Assembly: GCF_023618015.1 (NCBI RefSeq)
Contig: NZ_JAJKBJ010000024.1
Location: 1-48,055, forward strand
Length of the DNA stretch: 48,055 nucleotides
DNA from: Legionella maioricensis
Lineage (GTDB): Bacteria > Pseudomonadota > Gammaproteobacteria > Legionellales > Legionellaceae
Reading direction: 5' to 3'
The position numbers and the translations under genes are program-made. Below, in pieces: positions 8,216-16,985 of this stretch. Within the stretch, counting starts at the first letter, position 1. The number at the start of each line of letters is the position of its first letter. Under the pieces are notes generated by a model. That model was not told where the DNA came from and did not search any database. It saw only the letters and a program-made list of their open reading frames with translations.

Positions 8216-8908
8216 TCATTTTTTCGGCAAATAGGATACGACTACGTCGGACAGCTCATCTATCAAAGGTGTATTGGCCTTAACACCGTCCTTAGTGGTG
8301 CGATTATTAACGCAAAAAAATCCACAACTCACCAACAGCCTCGCTTGAGGTTTTTCTGCATCCTGACCAGCTACTGCAACAGCCACTGCGCCCTCTTCTT
8401 TTGGAGCGTCATCCTTCCACTTAATATGCTGAATGGGTTGTTTTGTAGTCCAATAAAAAACACTTTGAAAATGTCCAATGATATTTGCATTCCACAGCTC
8501 TCCGTAATGACCACTCCATTCTGTACTGACAAACGTACCATTTAGAAATGCAATTCGGCCGCCGACAATTGCAGCTCGTCTTGGGTCACTTCCTGTCCAG
8601 CCAGCAGACTGCAAGGAATTAGCAATTCCGTCATGTCCAAATGGATTAAGATTCTTACTAAAGGTTACTCCAATAAAGCCCGTTTTATGATCAAATACGA
8701 AATCAATAAATCCAAGTTTATTCCCGTCATCCTTTCCACTGTTTAAACACAAAGCATCGAAGTCTATAGGTTGCTTACAAGATCTGCTCTTTATAAGCCC
8801 CAAAGGATATCCACAAGCCTCCCCTAAAATAATTGTGGTCACTCCTTTTTTATTGCCCCATTGTGTGTCTGCTACCACTTGCTTTAGAATCTCACCTTTA
8901 CTTTGCAT
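8216..8908 (-). CDS. Hypothetical protein, 230 aa
   Basis: No signal peptide or membrane segment is apparent and I do not recognise the family. Visible features are a central GFIDFVFDHKTGFIGVTFSK, a WTGSDPRRAAIVGGRIAF stretch and FVSTEWSGHYGELW (about 137-150), whose Gly/His/Trp-rich character suggests a folded enzyme-like domain. A proline-poor, alanine-rich linker (GAVAVAVAGQDAEKP) precedes the C-terminus. The RBS GAGGGG five bases before ATG supports the start. It reads away from the flagellar operon with its own AT-rich promoter region (8909-8990), and a fragmentary ORF follows it. Confidence 0.6.
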   Translation of the reverse strand: MQSKGEILKQVVADTQWGNKKGVTTIILGEACGYPLGLIKSRSCKQPIDFDALCLNSGKDDGNKLGFIDFVFDHKTGFIGVTFSKNLNPFGHDGIANSLQSAGWTGSDPRRAAIVGGRIAFLNGTFVSTEWSGHYGELWNANIIGHFQSVFYWTTKQPIQHIKWKDDAPKEEGAVAVAVAGQDAEKPQARLLVSCGFFCVNNRTTKDGVKANTPLIDELSDVVVSYLPKK

Positions 8909-8995
8909 ACAACCCCCTCATCCCTTTGTGGGTTTAATTTATACACTATGATATAATATTAAACCACTCACATTAAGGTAAGATTAAGCAAACGT

Positions 8996-9020
8996 AACCT
9001 GATTTACTCGCAACCAGGTT
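8996..9020. repeat. REP-like imperfect inverted repeat
   Basis: AACCTG and CAGGTT flank a segment that contains CGCAACCAGG, another degenerate member of the CTGGTTGC palindrome family. It lies in the 324-bp spacer between the unknown gene and flgL, where no gene is seen. Confidence 0.5.
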
Positions 9021-9111
9021 TCTTCAAGTGTTCTTGGCTATGTAATAACACTAATAAATTAGCGTAGGGGTAGTTTCTTTATCCGGTTTGTTTGGTAATA
9101 AATTCTTTGCG

Positions 9112-9123
9112 TGGTTGCAACCA
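9112..9123. repeat. REP-like core palindrome TGGTTGCAACCA
   Basis: A perfect 12-bp palindrome matching the centre of the REP-like family, without the longer arms. Confidence 0.5.
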
Positions 9124-9182
9124 GGCCGCATGGCAGGAGCCCGCAAATAAGTGAGTAGTCTGGATAGAGGCTCGTTAGATCT

Positions 9183-9217
9183 GAAACCCGGGTTTCACCT
9201 CGTGTCACCCAGGTTAC
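9183..9217. repeat. Palindrome after flgL, possible terminator
   Basis: GAAACCCGGGTTTC is a perfect 14-bp palindrome followed by CACCCAGGTTAC. Read on the minus strand (GTAACCTGGGTGAC...CCCGGG) it resembles the GTAGCCTGG repeats near 37.1 and 47.9 kb. It is 15 bp past the end of the flagellar operon and may end its transcript, though no clear U-tract follows. Confidence 0.45.
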
Positions 9218-9232
9218 AAACTCCTCAGCCCC

Positions 9233-10471
9233 TTACATATAATGAAAAACCGATAGTCCCTGGATGCGGACAAAACTTTGTTGTGCCGCTTGCAAGTTAA
9301 CTAATTGTAAATTGTATTCAGTTGCAACAGCTACCGGATCATTTTCCTGTAGCTTTTTGCGTGTCTCTTGACTTACCAGAAGTAAATTAGTGTTTACATC
9401 GTTTGCTAAATCAAGTTGGTTTAAACGTGCCCCTACATCAGATTGATAATTTAAAACATTGTTAAGAGCACTGTCTAATTGTGCAAGCAATTGATTACTT
9501 TGGGTCAGTGTTGCTGCTTTTTCAACAGGTGTTCCGTAAGGTTGGTTTAAATTGGCAATCATGCTTTGCACAGTCGCGAAAATTGATTCATTCTGGGCAG
9601 GAGTAATAGAAAAAGAATCCCCTGGAAGCGGTGTGCCGCTCACAGTCATCGTCATCCCATTAAAACTGACGGATGAACCATCCTGATATAATGGAGCATC
9701 ATCCGGTAACCCCGTCGGTGGGATTACATTGCCGCTTACAGCGCCGCTTACCATGACCACAAGATTCCCCTGGCTGTTTAATGCGAAACTCATTGTATAA
9801 TTATCAGGTACGTAAGCCGTAGGATTTACTACTGAACCCGTATTCACTGAAGCAGTGCCCGCATTAGGAGGAATTGTGGTTTGAGATATGGCAAAAGTAC
9901 CGTTACCATTAAATATACGCATGAAAATGTCATCACCCGTGTCATTAATTGCCATTTGCAAATTGCCACTAACCGCTTGATAACGCTGTGTGCTATCTCC
10001 GTTATAAACATATTGTCCAGACGAGTTTAAAGAAAAAGGTTGAGTTGCAGCCTGCCCCCCGCTAAACATATAACTACCATTAACGTCTTTTGTATTGGCA
10101 AAATCGTGTAATTGACCTAAGAGATTACTGGCCTCTACAGCTAGAGACTTACGGTCGTCTTCAGATAAAGAGGCATTGGCTGCCTGAACCTGAATTTCTC
10201 GTAACCGTTGCAATGCGGTAGCGGTACTCCCCAGGATGCCCTCTTCCAAAGTCAGCGCGCTTACGGCGTTCTGACGATTCTTTTGTAGTAATTCAGTAGT
10301 ACTGATCCGTTGATTCATTAGTTCAATTTGAGCTGTTGCAATAGGATCATCCTCAGGTGACTCTACTCTTAAGCCACTGGAGAGTCGTTCTTGCAACTGG
10401 GAGGCTTTTTGCTGCTGAATTAATAAACTGCTTAATCCACGTTCATAAATTTGATTCGTTGAAATACGCAT
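9233..10471 (-). CDS. flgL: Flagellar hook-filament junction protein FlgL
   Basis: HAP3, the second junction protein between hook and filament, built on the cell surface after export by the flagellar type III system. The 412-residue protein has the flagellin-like N-terminal helix MRISTNQIYERGLSSLLIQQ, with LSSGLRVESPEDDPIATAQI, and a matching C-terminal helix region. It is the last gene of the operon, 3 bp after flgK, with RBS GAGGTGATAA before ATG. Confidence 0.93.
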   Translation of the reverse strand: MRISTNQIYERGLSSLLIQQQKASQLQERLSSGLRVESPEDDPIATAQIELMNQRISTTELLQKNRQNAVSALTLEEGILGSTATALQRLREIQVQAANASLSEDDRKSLAVEASNLLGQLHDFANTKDVNGSYMFSGGQAATQPFSLNSSGQYVYNGDSTQRYQAVSGNLQMAINDTGDDIFMRIFNGNGTFAISQTTIPPNAGTASVNTGSVVNPTAYVPDNYTMSFALNSQGNLVVMVSGAVSGNVIPPTGLPDDAPLYQDGSSVSFNGMTMTVSGTPLPGDSFSITPAQNESIFATVQSMIANLNQPYGTPVEKAATLTQSNQLLAQLDSALNNVLNYQSDVGARLNQLDLANDVNTNLLLVSQETRKKLQENDPVAVATEYNLQLVNLQAAQQSFVRIQGLSVFHYM

Positions 10472-10474
10472 TTA

Positions 10475-12421
10475 TCACCTCATCATATCGAATAATACAT
10501 TAATCATCTGATTGGCAACCGCCATTAATTTCCCGGCAGCTTCATAAGCTTGCTCAAATTTTAATAAATTGGCAGCTTCTTCATCTAAATTCACCCCACT
10601 AATACTGTCTTGATAATCAACAGCCTGTTTAAACAAGATGTCTGAAGCTTCATAACTATTTTTTGCCAGTTTGGTTTGACCACCTACATCAACCAGTAAA
10701 TCGGAATATCGATCAAAAAGCCCCTCTGATCCACCAGAAAAAAATTTGTTACTTTGTAGACCCGCGAGTAATAAACCATTGTGGTTATCCCCTATTCCCC
10801 CTGCATTATAATTGGCGGTAAATTGATCTCCCGTTTTGGGTATACCAGATAAAACTACAGAGTATGATGGATTAAGGGCATCTGGTATCTGAATCGTGTT
10901 GTCACTGTTAGGAACAAAGGGAAGAGGACCTGTGGTCGTATTATTAGTCAGATCAACCAAATTAAATTGCGTATCAGAAATAAAATCAATTCGGTATTGG
11001 TTATTCACTGCGGTTGTATTAAAGACCGTACCTAATGCAATCTGTCCTATGCCCGTATTACTTAATGAAGCCGAAGTAACTACTGGAGAAGCCATAGCTA
11101 TCTGGCGTGCATCGGTAATTTGTAAGGCAAAGTCACGCGCTGCACCGCGAGTTGGGGTAAGTGTATAAGTATCTTTATTGGCAAGATTGGCAATATCATC
11201 GACAGTAATCGTCATACCATCAATCACGACTTGTCCTGCAGGAGGAGCAGGCGGATTACTGGACCAATTGAGTATCGTAGATTCCCCATCAGATTGACGA
11301 ATTACCCGGATCTGATTTGTTAGTACATCACTTACGACTAACTGATAGTCGCTTAATTGAGTTTGAGATATATCGGAAATGTTTACTGACAATACCCCTG
11401 TTCCAGTGTTATTAGATGAAGCAGTAGACCGATTTAATTGTTGGGTTAGCGAGTTATAGTCAGTAAAGAAATCCTTGCCCAATTGATTATTCATATCCAT
11501 GCCCAACCGATGCTGGGCATTAAATTTTTGCGCTAATCCTATAGCCATCTGGCCTATCATCTGACTGGCCTGGCCTAGGACGCTCTGTTCATAGGTCAAC
11601 AAACCACCAATCATGCCTGAGGTTAATTTGGAGGTAATATCCAATTGCCCGGCCCCATTACCCAAAAGAACCTTGGTACCTGCCGTATTGGATTGATCGG
11701 AAGAGACAACCAGATCTCGTTGCGCTGTTCCTGCTACCAGCATTTCTCCACTGGCAATCCCCACATTAATTGTCCCATCCCCTTGATCAAATGTGGTTAC
11801 ATCTACAAATTGAGAAAGCTGCTTTAGCAACTCATCCCGTTGATCGAGCAATTCGGGCGCGTCAGGAGTACTCATCAATTGGCGATTAGCATCAGCAATC
11901 CCCCGAGTGATTTGGTTTATCTGCTGAGTCGCCTGTGAAATTTGAGCTGTAGAATTATTTTGATACTCATCCAGTTTTGTTTGCAAAAAATTAAACTGTT
12001 GTACTAATAACTGACTCTGCCTTAAGGTAACATCTCGAGAAGCACCTGTATCAGGAGAGTTATTCAATTGACCCAGGGCGTCAAAAAATGATTGTAACGA
12101 CGTTGAAATATTGGTTCCATCTTGGGAAAGCAATTTATCAATCTGCGATGCCTGCTGGTAAAAAGTCTCATATTGCGATTTAAAACTTTGCGTATTTCTA
12201 ACCTGATAATTGGCAAATTGATCGGCATTGCGATAAATTGAATTCACTGATACTCCAGTACCAATGAAAGAGCTGGAAAATCGTTGCGAAAGACTGGGAG
12301 TAAAATTAATCGTTTGTCGCGAATAACCTCTGGTTTTGGCATTCGCTATATTATTTCCAGTTACAGCTAATGCGCTCTGAAATGCATTCAATCCTGAATT
12401 GGCTATGCTCAATATGGACAT
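10475..12421 (-). CDS. flgK: Flagellar hook-associated protein FlgK
   Basis: HAP1, the first hook-filament junction protein. The N-terminus SILSIANSGLNAFQSALAVT then GNNIANAKTRGYSRQ is the family signature, and the C-terminus has VNLDEEAANLLKFEQAYEAA, the coiled terminal D0 helix. The 648-residue length is normal for proteins with an inserted surface domain. Lies between flgJ (41 bp upstream) and flgL. RBS GGGAG precedes ATG. Confidence 0.95.
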   Translation of the reverse strand: MSILSIANSGLNAFQSALAVTGNNIANAKTRGYSRQTINFTPSLSQRFSSSFIGTGVSVNSIYRNADQFANYQVRNTQSFKSQYETFYQQASQIDKLLSQDGTNISTSLQSFFDALGQLNNSPDTGASRDVTLRQSQLLVQQFNFLQTKLDEYQNNSTAQISQATQQINQITRGIADANRQLMSTPDAPELLDQRDELLKQLSQFVDVTTFDQGDGTINVGIASGEMLVAGTAQRDLVVSSDQSNTAGTKVLLGNGAGQLDITSKLTSGMIGGLLTYEQSVLGQASQMIGQMAIGLAQKFNAQHRLGMDMNNQLGKDFFTDYNSLTQQLNRSTASSNNTGTGVLSVNISDISQTQLSDYQLVVSDVLTNQIRVIRQSDGESTILNWSSNPPAPPAGQVVIDGMTITVDDIANLANKDTYTLTPTRGAARDFALQITDARQIAMASPVVTSASLSNTGIGQIALGTVFNTTAVNNQYRIDFISDTQFNLVDLTNNTTTGPLPFVPNSDNTIQIPDALNPSYSVVLSGIPKTGDQFTANYNAGGIGDNHNGLLLAGLQSNKFFSGGSEGLFDRYSDLLVDVGGQTKLAKNSYEASDILFKQAVDYQDSISGVNLDEEAANLLKFEQAYEAAGKLMAVANQMINVLFDMMR

Positions 12422-12462
12422 ACTCGTTCACTCCCTAAACTAATCGTATTCGCTTTAAATGA

Positions 12463-13356
12463 TCAGATTTGCCCTGATATTCCGCATCGTTGCATTGCCT
12501 GATTCAAATCCTCTCCATGATAAATCGATAAGATCTTATTACCGTACATTGGATCGGTGGCATAACCCGCTTTATGTAGTTCATTAACATAAAGCTCCGG
12601 GTTTCCAGCATGCGCTAAAGCATTTTGATAACGCTCACTTCCTTTAATTAAAGAAACATAATCATTAAAACTTTGCTCTACTGACGAATATTTTCTAAAA
12701 GACTCAGTCATATTAATGGGTGTATCGGCAATATACTCGGTTGTTTTAACTTTAACTGATTCAAAATCTTTGTTATTCCCTGTTTTAATATTAAATAAAT
12801 TATTACTACTCGCTCCATCTGCATCTTTAGCAATAAATTTTCCCCATCCTGTTTCTAAAGCGGCTTGGGCAATTAAGATCTTCGGATCAAGTCCCATCAC
12901 TGATGCAGCTTCTTTTGCTTTAGGCCAAATAGACTTAACAAAATCATCAATACCTGCAGTGGATGTTTCCTTTATTTTCGCTGGCTCATTTAAAAATGAC
13001 GTATTTTTAACATTGGTTTGAACCGCATCTGCGGTTTTATGATCGCCCCCACCGACGGTTCCCTGTAACTGTTTTGCAAGCATGGCAGCAAAACCCACCC
13101 CTTTAGAATTGGCAATATTACTTGCATATTGTGCATCCAGCATCTCTTGGAAAGTTGCCTGATTCTTTCCGCTAAAAGGACTGGATTCATCAAGAAAATG
13201 TTGTCCCATTCTCATGCTTTTAAGCATTGATTGTAAAAATATTCCTTCAAATTGCTTTGCAACCTCAGGCAAGGCTTGTTTTGCATCATTTTTTGCCCGC
13301 ACTTTTAATTCATTTAAACCTTGAAAGTCGCTGGTAGCAATACCTTGTAACTCCAT
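12463..13356 (-). CDS. flgJ: Rod-capping protein and peptidoglycan hydrolase FlgJ
   Basis: Two domains. Residues about 15-100 are the rod-cap (VAKQFEGIFLQSMLKSMRM, FQEMLDAQYA), which guides rod assembly in the periplasm. Residues about 135-290 are a glucosaminidase-type muramidase that opens the wall; LIAQAALETGWGK carries the likely catalytic Glu168, and NLFNIKTG follows. This is the dual-domain form found in gamma- and betaproteobacteria. The gene follows flgI by 10 bp and has RBS AGGTGATAAC. Confidence 0.94.
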   Translation of the reverse strand: MELQGIATSDFQGLNELKVRAKNDAKQALPEVAKQFEGIFLQSMLKSMRMGQHFLDESSPFSGKNQATFQEMLDAQYASNIANSKGVGFAAMLAKQLQGTVGGGDHKTADAVQTNVKNTSFLNEPAKIKETSTAGIDDFVKSIWPKAKEAASVMGLDPKILIAQAALETGWGKFIAKDADGASSNNLFNIKTGNNKDFESVKVKTTEYIADTPINMTESFRKYSSVEQSFNDYVSLIKGSERYQNALAHAGNPELYVNELHKAGYATDPMYGNKILSIYHGEDLNQAMQRCGISGQI

Positions 13357-13366
13357 GTTATCACCT

Positions 13367-14473
13367 TTATATAACGATTAACGTTGCATTCAATGCGCCT
13401 GCCTGTTGCAAAGCTTCAAGTATGGATATCACATCAGCAGGAGTCGCTCCTACCGCATTAATTCCTCTGACTATATCCTTCAATGTTGTTCCCTTGGGAA
13501 GTACGAAGGCATGATTATTTTTTTGGTCCACATTAACTTGTGATTGCTGAGTCTGAACTGTTCGACCTCCAGCAAAAGCATTAGGCTGACTGATCACTGG
13601 GGTCTCAGTAATGCTCACCACCAGGTTACCATGCGACACGGCAGCAGATTTCACGATGACATTACTTGATATCACAATAGTTCCAGTGCGCGCATTAATA
13701 ATGATTCTGGCGTTTGGCTCGCCAGGTTTAAATTCTATATTTTCCAGAACAGAGACATAATCCACCCGTTGATTCAATTGTTTAGGGGCAGTCACTACGA
13801 CAGAAGTAGCATCCATAGCTCTTGCGGTTCCGGGGCCCATCAACTCATTAATGGCATCACTCATCCGTTTCGCAGTGGTAAAATCAGGACTATGTAAATT
13901 ATAAGTCAGTGATTTTGAAAAATAAAAAGGATTTGGAATATCTGCTTCTACGGTAGCACCATTTGGAATTCGCCCTCCGCTGGGTACATTTACGGTAACG
14001 CTTGAGCCGTCACTTCCGGAGGCACTGATACCTGAAACAACCACGTTTCCCTGAGACATAGCATAGACACGCCCATCGGCTCCTTTGAGTGGCGTAAGCA
14101 GCAAGGTACCGCCCAATAAACTTTTTGAATCCCCCACAGATGAAATATTAACATCCATAGTTTGTCCTTTTTTCATAAAAGTAGACAAACTGGCCGTCAC
14201 CATTACCGCAGCAATATTTTTGGAGTTAAGTTTGAGTCCTGGTGGAATGTTTATTCCTAACTGAGTGAGCATATTGGCAAAACTGTCTTCTGTAAATTTG
14301 GTACCGGATTTATCCCCTGTACCATTTAACCCGACTACCAAGCCATAGCCAACTAACTGGTTAGTACGAACCCCAGCTAAAGTAGCAATATCTTTGATCC
14401 GCTCAGCAAAAACCTGGCCTGTTATCAAATATAGTGCTAACAATCTTGTAATAATCAGCATTCGTGGCCGCAT
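13367..14473 (-). CDS. flgI: Flagellar P-ring protein FlgI
   Basis: Periplasmic P-ring subunit that bushes the rod in the peptidoglycan layer. The 368-residue precursor has a Sec signal peptide ([13 protein letters not shown], cleavage before [13 protein letters not shown]) and the conserved [19 protein letters not shown]. It ends in the family's typical [14 protein letters not shown]. Unlike most operons, 229 bp separate it from flgH; that gap contains possible insertion-sequence remains. Start at 14473 is supported by AAGGA. Confidence 0.94.
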   Translation of the reverse strand: MRPRMLIITRLLALYLITGQVFAERIKDIATLAGVRTNQLVGYGLVVGLNGTGDKSGTKFTEDSFANMLTQLGINIPPGLKLNSKNIAAVMVTASLSTFMKKGQTMDVNISSVGDSKSLLGGTLLLTPLKGADGRVYAMSQGNVVVSGISASGSDGSSVTVNVPSGGRIPNGATVEADIPNPFYFSKSLTYNLHSPDFTTAKRMSDAINELMGPGTARAMDATSVVVTAPKQLNQRVDYVSVLENIEFKPGEPNARIIINARTGTIVISSNVIVKSAAVSHGNLVVSITETPVISQPNAFAGGRTVQTQQSQVNVDQKNNHAFVLPKGTTLKDIVRGINAVGATPADVISILEALQQAGALNATLIVI

Positions 14474-14519
14474 TACTGTCCTTGTCGAAGTTATTATTTT
14501 ACAGTCCTTATTATAATTA

Positions 14520-14600
14520 TCGGAATCAAACCCTTTACTGCTATGAATACTTAAAACTATTTCGACTTATGTGCGCAAATTTTGCTGATGCAACAAGGCC
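14520..14600 (-). mobile_element. Possible IS5-like end relic between flgH and flgI
   Basis: On the minus strand GGCCTTGTTGCATCAGC begins a segment resembling IS5/IS903-group termini, which often start GGCxTTGTTGCA. It continues AATTTGCGCACATAAGTCG and CAGTAAAGGGTTTGATTCC. No transposase gene or second terminus is visible, and no credible gene occupies the 229-bp gap between flgH and flgI. The assignment rests on remembered terminus similarity only. Confidence 0.3.
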
Positions 14601-14702
14601 GAACAAGGCACAGAACATCGAATCCAATGATCGACGGACTTCCACAACCGGAATCACATTTAGTTACATCCATAATAAAAGATACGTCCAATCAATTCAA
14701 AA

Positions 14703-15395
14703 TTAAGTTGGGAATAAAGGGCTCCACAGAAAACGGGCTAGCCAACCTTGAGCGTTAGCATTATTAATCTGACCAGTGCCGCCATAAGAAATTCTGGCAT
14801 TTGCTACTCGATCAGAAGTAATAGAGTTATCGGCTTTAACATCCTGTGGACGAACGACACCCGATAATCGTATGTACTCTTTTCCCTGATTAATGTTAAC
14901 CCACTTCTCGCCTTGAATTACCATATTTCCATTAGGAAATACTTTCGCTACGGTAACCGAGATACTTCCTGTCATTTGATTATTTTGTAGCGATTGTCCT
15001 TGACCAGTAAATTGCCGTTGATTATTTAAATCAAAGTCCATGCTGTACCCACTCCCAAAACTAATGGGCCTACCTAAAAAGGTTGCATTAACGATTTTGT
15101 CCTGTTCATTTTTCTTTTGAACGGTCGAGGCATTCTTTTGAGCATTAGTATTTTCTACCAAAAATACGGTTAATATGTCTCCCGGATGTCGCGCTCTGGG
15201 CGTCTCAAAAAGGGGTAAAGCTGTTTCACTGCTGTAAATTGCACCACTAACCTTTCTTAATTGTTTGGGATCTGGTGTATCAGGATATGTGGGGGCATAG
15301 TCCGGATCTGTTCCTTGACTAGGCGGATTTAAAGCCTCACATCCACTTAAAAGAACACCAATCAAAGTGATTACAGCGCAATCAAATAATCTCAT
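14703..15395 (-). CDS. flgH: Flagellar L-ring lipoprotein FlgH
   Basis: Outer-membrane L-ring subunit. The N-terminal signal sequence ends in lipobox LLSGC with lipidated Cys19. The L-ring pattern ARHPGDILTVFLVEN is present near residue 65 and ISYGGTGQINNANAQGWLAR near the end. The 230-residue length matches the family. Thirteen bp after flgG; followed by an unusually long gap before flgI. Confidence 0.94.
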   Translation of the reverse strand: MRLFDCAVITLIGVLLSGCEALNPPSQGTDPDYAPTYPDTPDPKQLRKVSGAIYSSETALPLFETPRARHPGDILTVFLVENTNAQKNASTVQKKNEQDKIVNATFLGRPISFGSGYSMDFDLNNQRQFTGQGQSLQNNQMTGSISVTVAKVFPNGNMVIQGEKWVNINQGKEYIRLSGVVRPQDVKADNSITSDRVANARISYGGTGQINNANAQGWLARFLWSPLFPT

Positions 15396-15408
15396 TAATA
15401 TAATCCGC

Positions 15409-16194
15409 TTAGAGTGCTTGATTTAAATATTGCAGCATACTATCTACAGTCTGTATGCTCTTCGCGGTGATCTCATAACTTCTTTGTGCTTGAATCATGT
15501 TAACTAACTCTTCAACCACATTGACGTTAGAAGCTTCCAAATTCCCTTGCAATAATGTACCTAAGCCTGAACTACCGGGATTATCAGTCAAAGGATTCCC
15601 GCTTGCCTGAGTTTCTAAAAACAGGTTTTGGCCAATAGGTTGTAATCCCGCTGGATTAATAAAATTGGTTAATTGAATATTTCCCAGAACAGAGGGGGCG
15701 TTATTTCCTGCTACAGTAACACTCACCGTGCCATCATTACCAATAGTAATGTTCTCGGTTTGTGCGGGAATAGTCATCGTGGGTTGAATTAAATAACCAT
15801 TGCTGGTGACTATTTGACCGGCATTATTTAATTTTAAGTTACCGTCGCGAGTATAAGCCAAACTGCCATCAGGCATAATGACCGTCATAAATCCTGCGCC
15901 CTCTATAGCGACATCCAAAGAATTTTGTGTATTCTGCAGCCCGCCCTGAGCGAACAATTTTTCGGTAGCAACTAAATGCACCCCAGTTCCCATGTTAATA
16001 CCGGTGGGGATCTGCGAATTTGCAGTAGACTGTGCCCCTGCCTGACGGAGGTTTTGATAAATCAAATCTTCAAATATAGCTCTGCCCTTTTTAAAACCAG
16101 TTGTATTGACGTTAGCCAGGTTGTTCGCAATGGTAGCAATAGTTTGATCTTGAGCTTCCAAGCCAGATTTACTCACCCATAGTGCTGGTTCCAT
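15409..16194 (-). CDS. flgG: Distal rod protein FlgG
   Basis: Distal rod subunit of the flagellar drive shaft. Starts MEPALWVSKSGLEAQDQTIA and has the rod signature TIANNLANVNTTGFKKGRA; the C-terminus SYEITAKSIQTVDSMLQYLN is typical. Start placed at ATG 16194, giving 261 residues (the usual length), because CAGGAGG precedes it; the upstream in-frame TTG overlaps this RBS. 37 bp after flgF. Confidence 0.95.
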   Translation of the reverse strand: MEPALWVSKSGLEAQDQTIATIANNLANVNTTGFKKGRAIFEDLIYQNLRQAGAQSTANSQIPTGINMGTGVHLVATEKLFAQGGLQNTQNSLDVAIEGAGFMTVIMPDGSLAYTRDGNLKLNNAGQIVTSNGYLIQPTMTIPAQTENITIGNDGTVSVTVAGNNAPSVLGNIQLTNFINPAGLQPIGQNLFLETQASGNPLTDNPGSSGLGTLLQGNLEASNVNVVEELVNMIQAQRSYEITAKSIQTVDSMLQYLNQAL

Positions 16195-16231
16195 TAAAGC
16201 CTCCTGCAATAATTCTTAATTATCATGGGAA

Positions 16232-16978
16232 CTACTCGTGCAATACTTGTGCCAATTTTTGTGAATTATCATCAACTGTCGATAAAATTTTCATCTGAGC
16301 ATCAAACTCCCGACCGGCACTGATCATTTCTACCATCTGCTCTACCGCTTTCACATTACTGCCTTCAATAGCGCCATTAATTAATTTAATTGATGCATCA
16401 GCAGCAGGCGCATTAAGTCCTTGCTTAAGTTGTATCATACCTTCATCGTTTTTAACTACATTATTCTTATCCAAAGTAACCAGCTTAATCCGATCCAATA
16501 CTGCCAATTCATTGACATTACCATCTAACGGAATAATGGAAATGGTTCCATCTGATCCTATTTCAATCGATCGGGCTGGCGGGATGGAAATAGGTCCTCC
16601 ATCCCCTAATACAGCCTTGCCCGAAGCAGTAGTTAACTGACCATTCACGCCTACACGCAAACTACCTCCCCGCGTATATACCTCTCGTCCGTGAGTGTCT
16701 TTCAATGCAATCCATCCATTTCCATCAACGGCCACATCCAAGTCACGACCAGTAGGAATTATTTCGCCAGGGCTTAGATCAATACCATTAGGCCCCTGAA
16801 CATTAAAAGTTTGTCTGCTTGCATTATTACCATTACCCATATACATGGTTTGCGCTTGGTACAGGTCTGCTTTAAAACCAGGCGTATTCACATTCGCCAA
16901 ATTATTGGCGATTATTGCCTGCTTGTTAAACTCAGCTCGACCGCCGCTGGAGGCGTTATACAGGATAGGATCCATCAT
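16232..16978 (-). CDS. flgF: Proximal rod protein FlgF
   Basis: Rod subunit of 248 residues with QAIIANNLANVNTPGFKADL at the N-terminus and the Flg C-terminal helix AVEQMVEMISAGREFDAQMK. Two consecutive ATG codons follow GGAGATAA, so the true start may be 16975. It begins 7 bp after the flgE stop and belongs to the same operon. Confidence 0.94.
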   Translation of the reverse strand: MMDPILYNASSGGRAEFNKQAIIANNLANVNTPGFKADLYQAQTMYMGNGNNASRQTFNVQGPNGIDLSPGEIIPTGRDLDVAVDGNGWIALKDTHGREVYTRGGSLRVGVNGQLTTASGKAVLGDGGPISIPPARSIEIGSDGTISIIPLDGNVNELAVLDRIKLVTLDKNNVVKNDEGMIQLKQGLNAPAADASIKLINGAIEGSNVKAVEQMVEMISAGREFDAQMKILSTVDDNSQKLAQVLHE

Positions 16979-16985
16979 TTATCTC

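Noticed and set aside
14464..14706. 80-codon plus-strand ORF between flgH and flgI
   Set aside because: Overlaps the start of flgI, has no RBS, and is better explained as insertion-like intergenic sequence.
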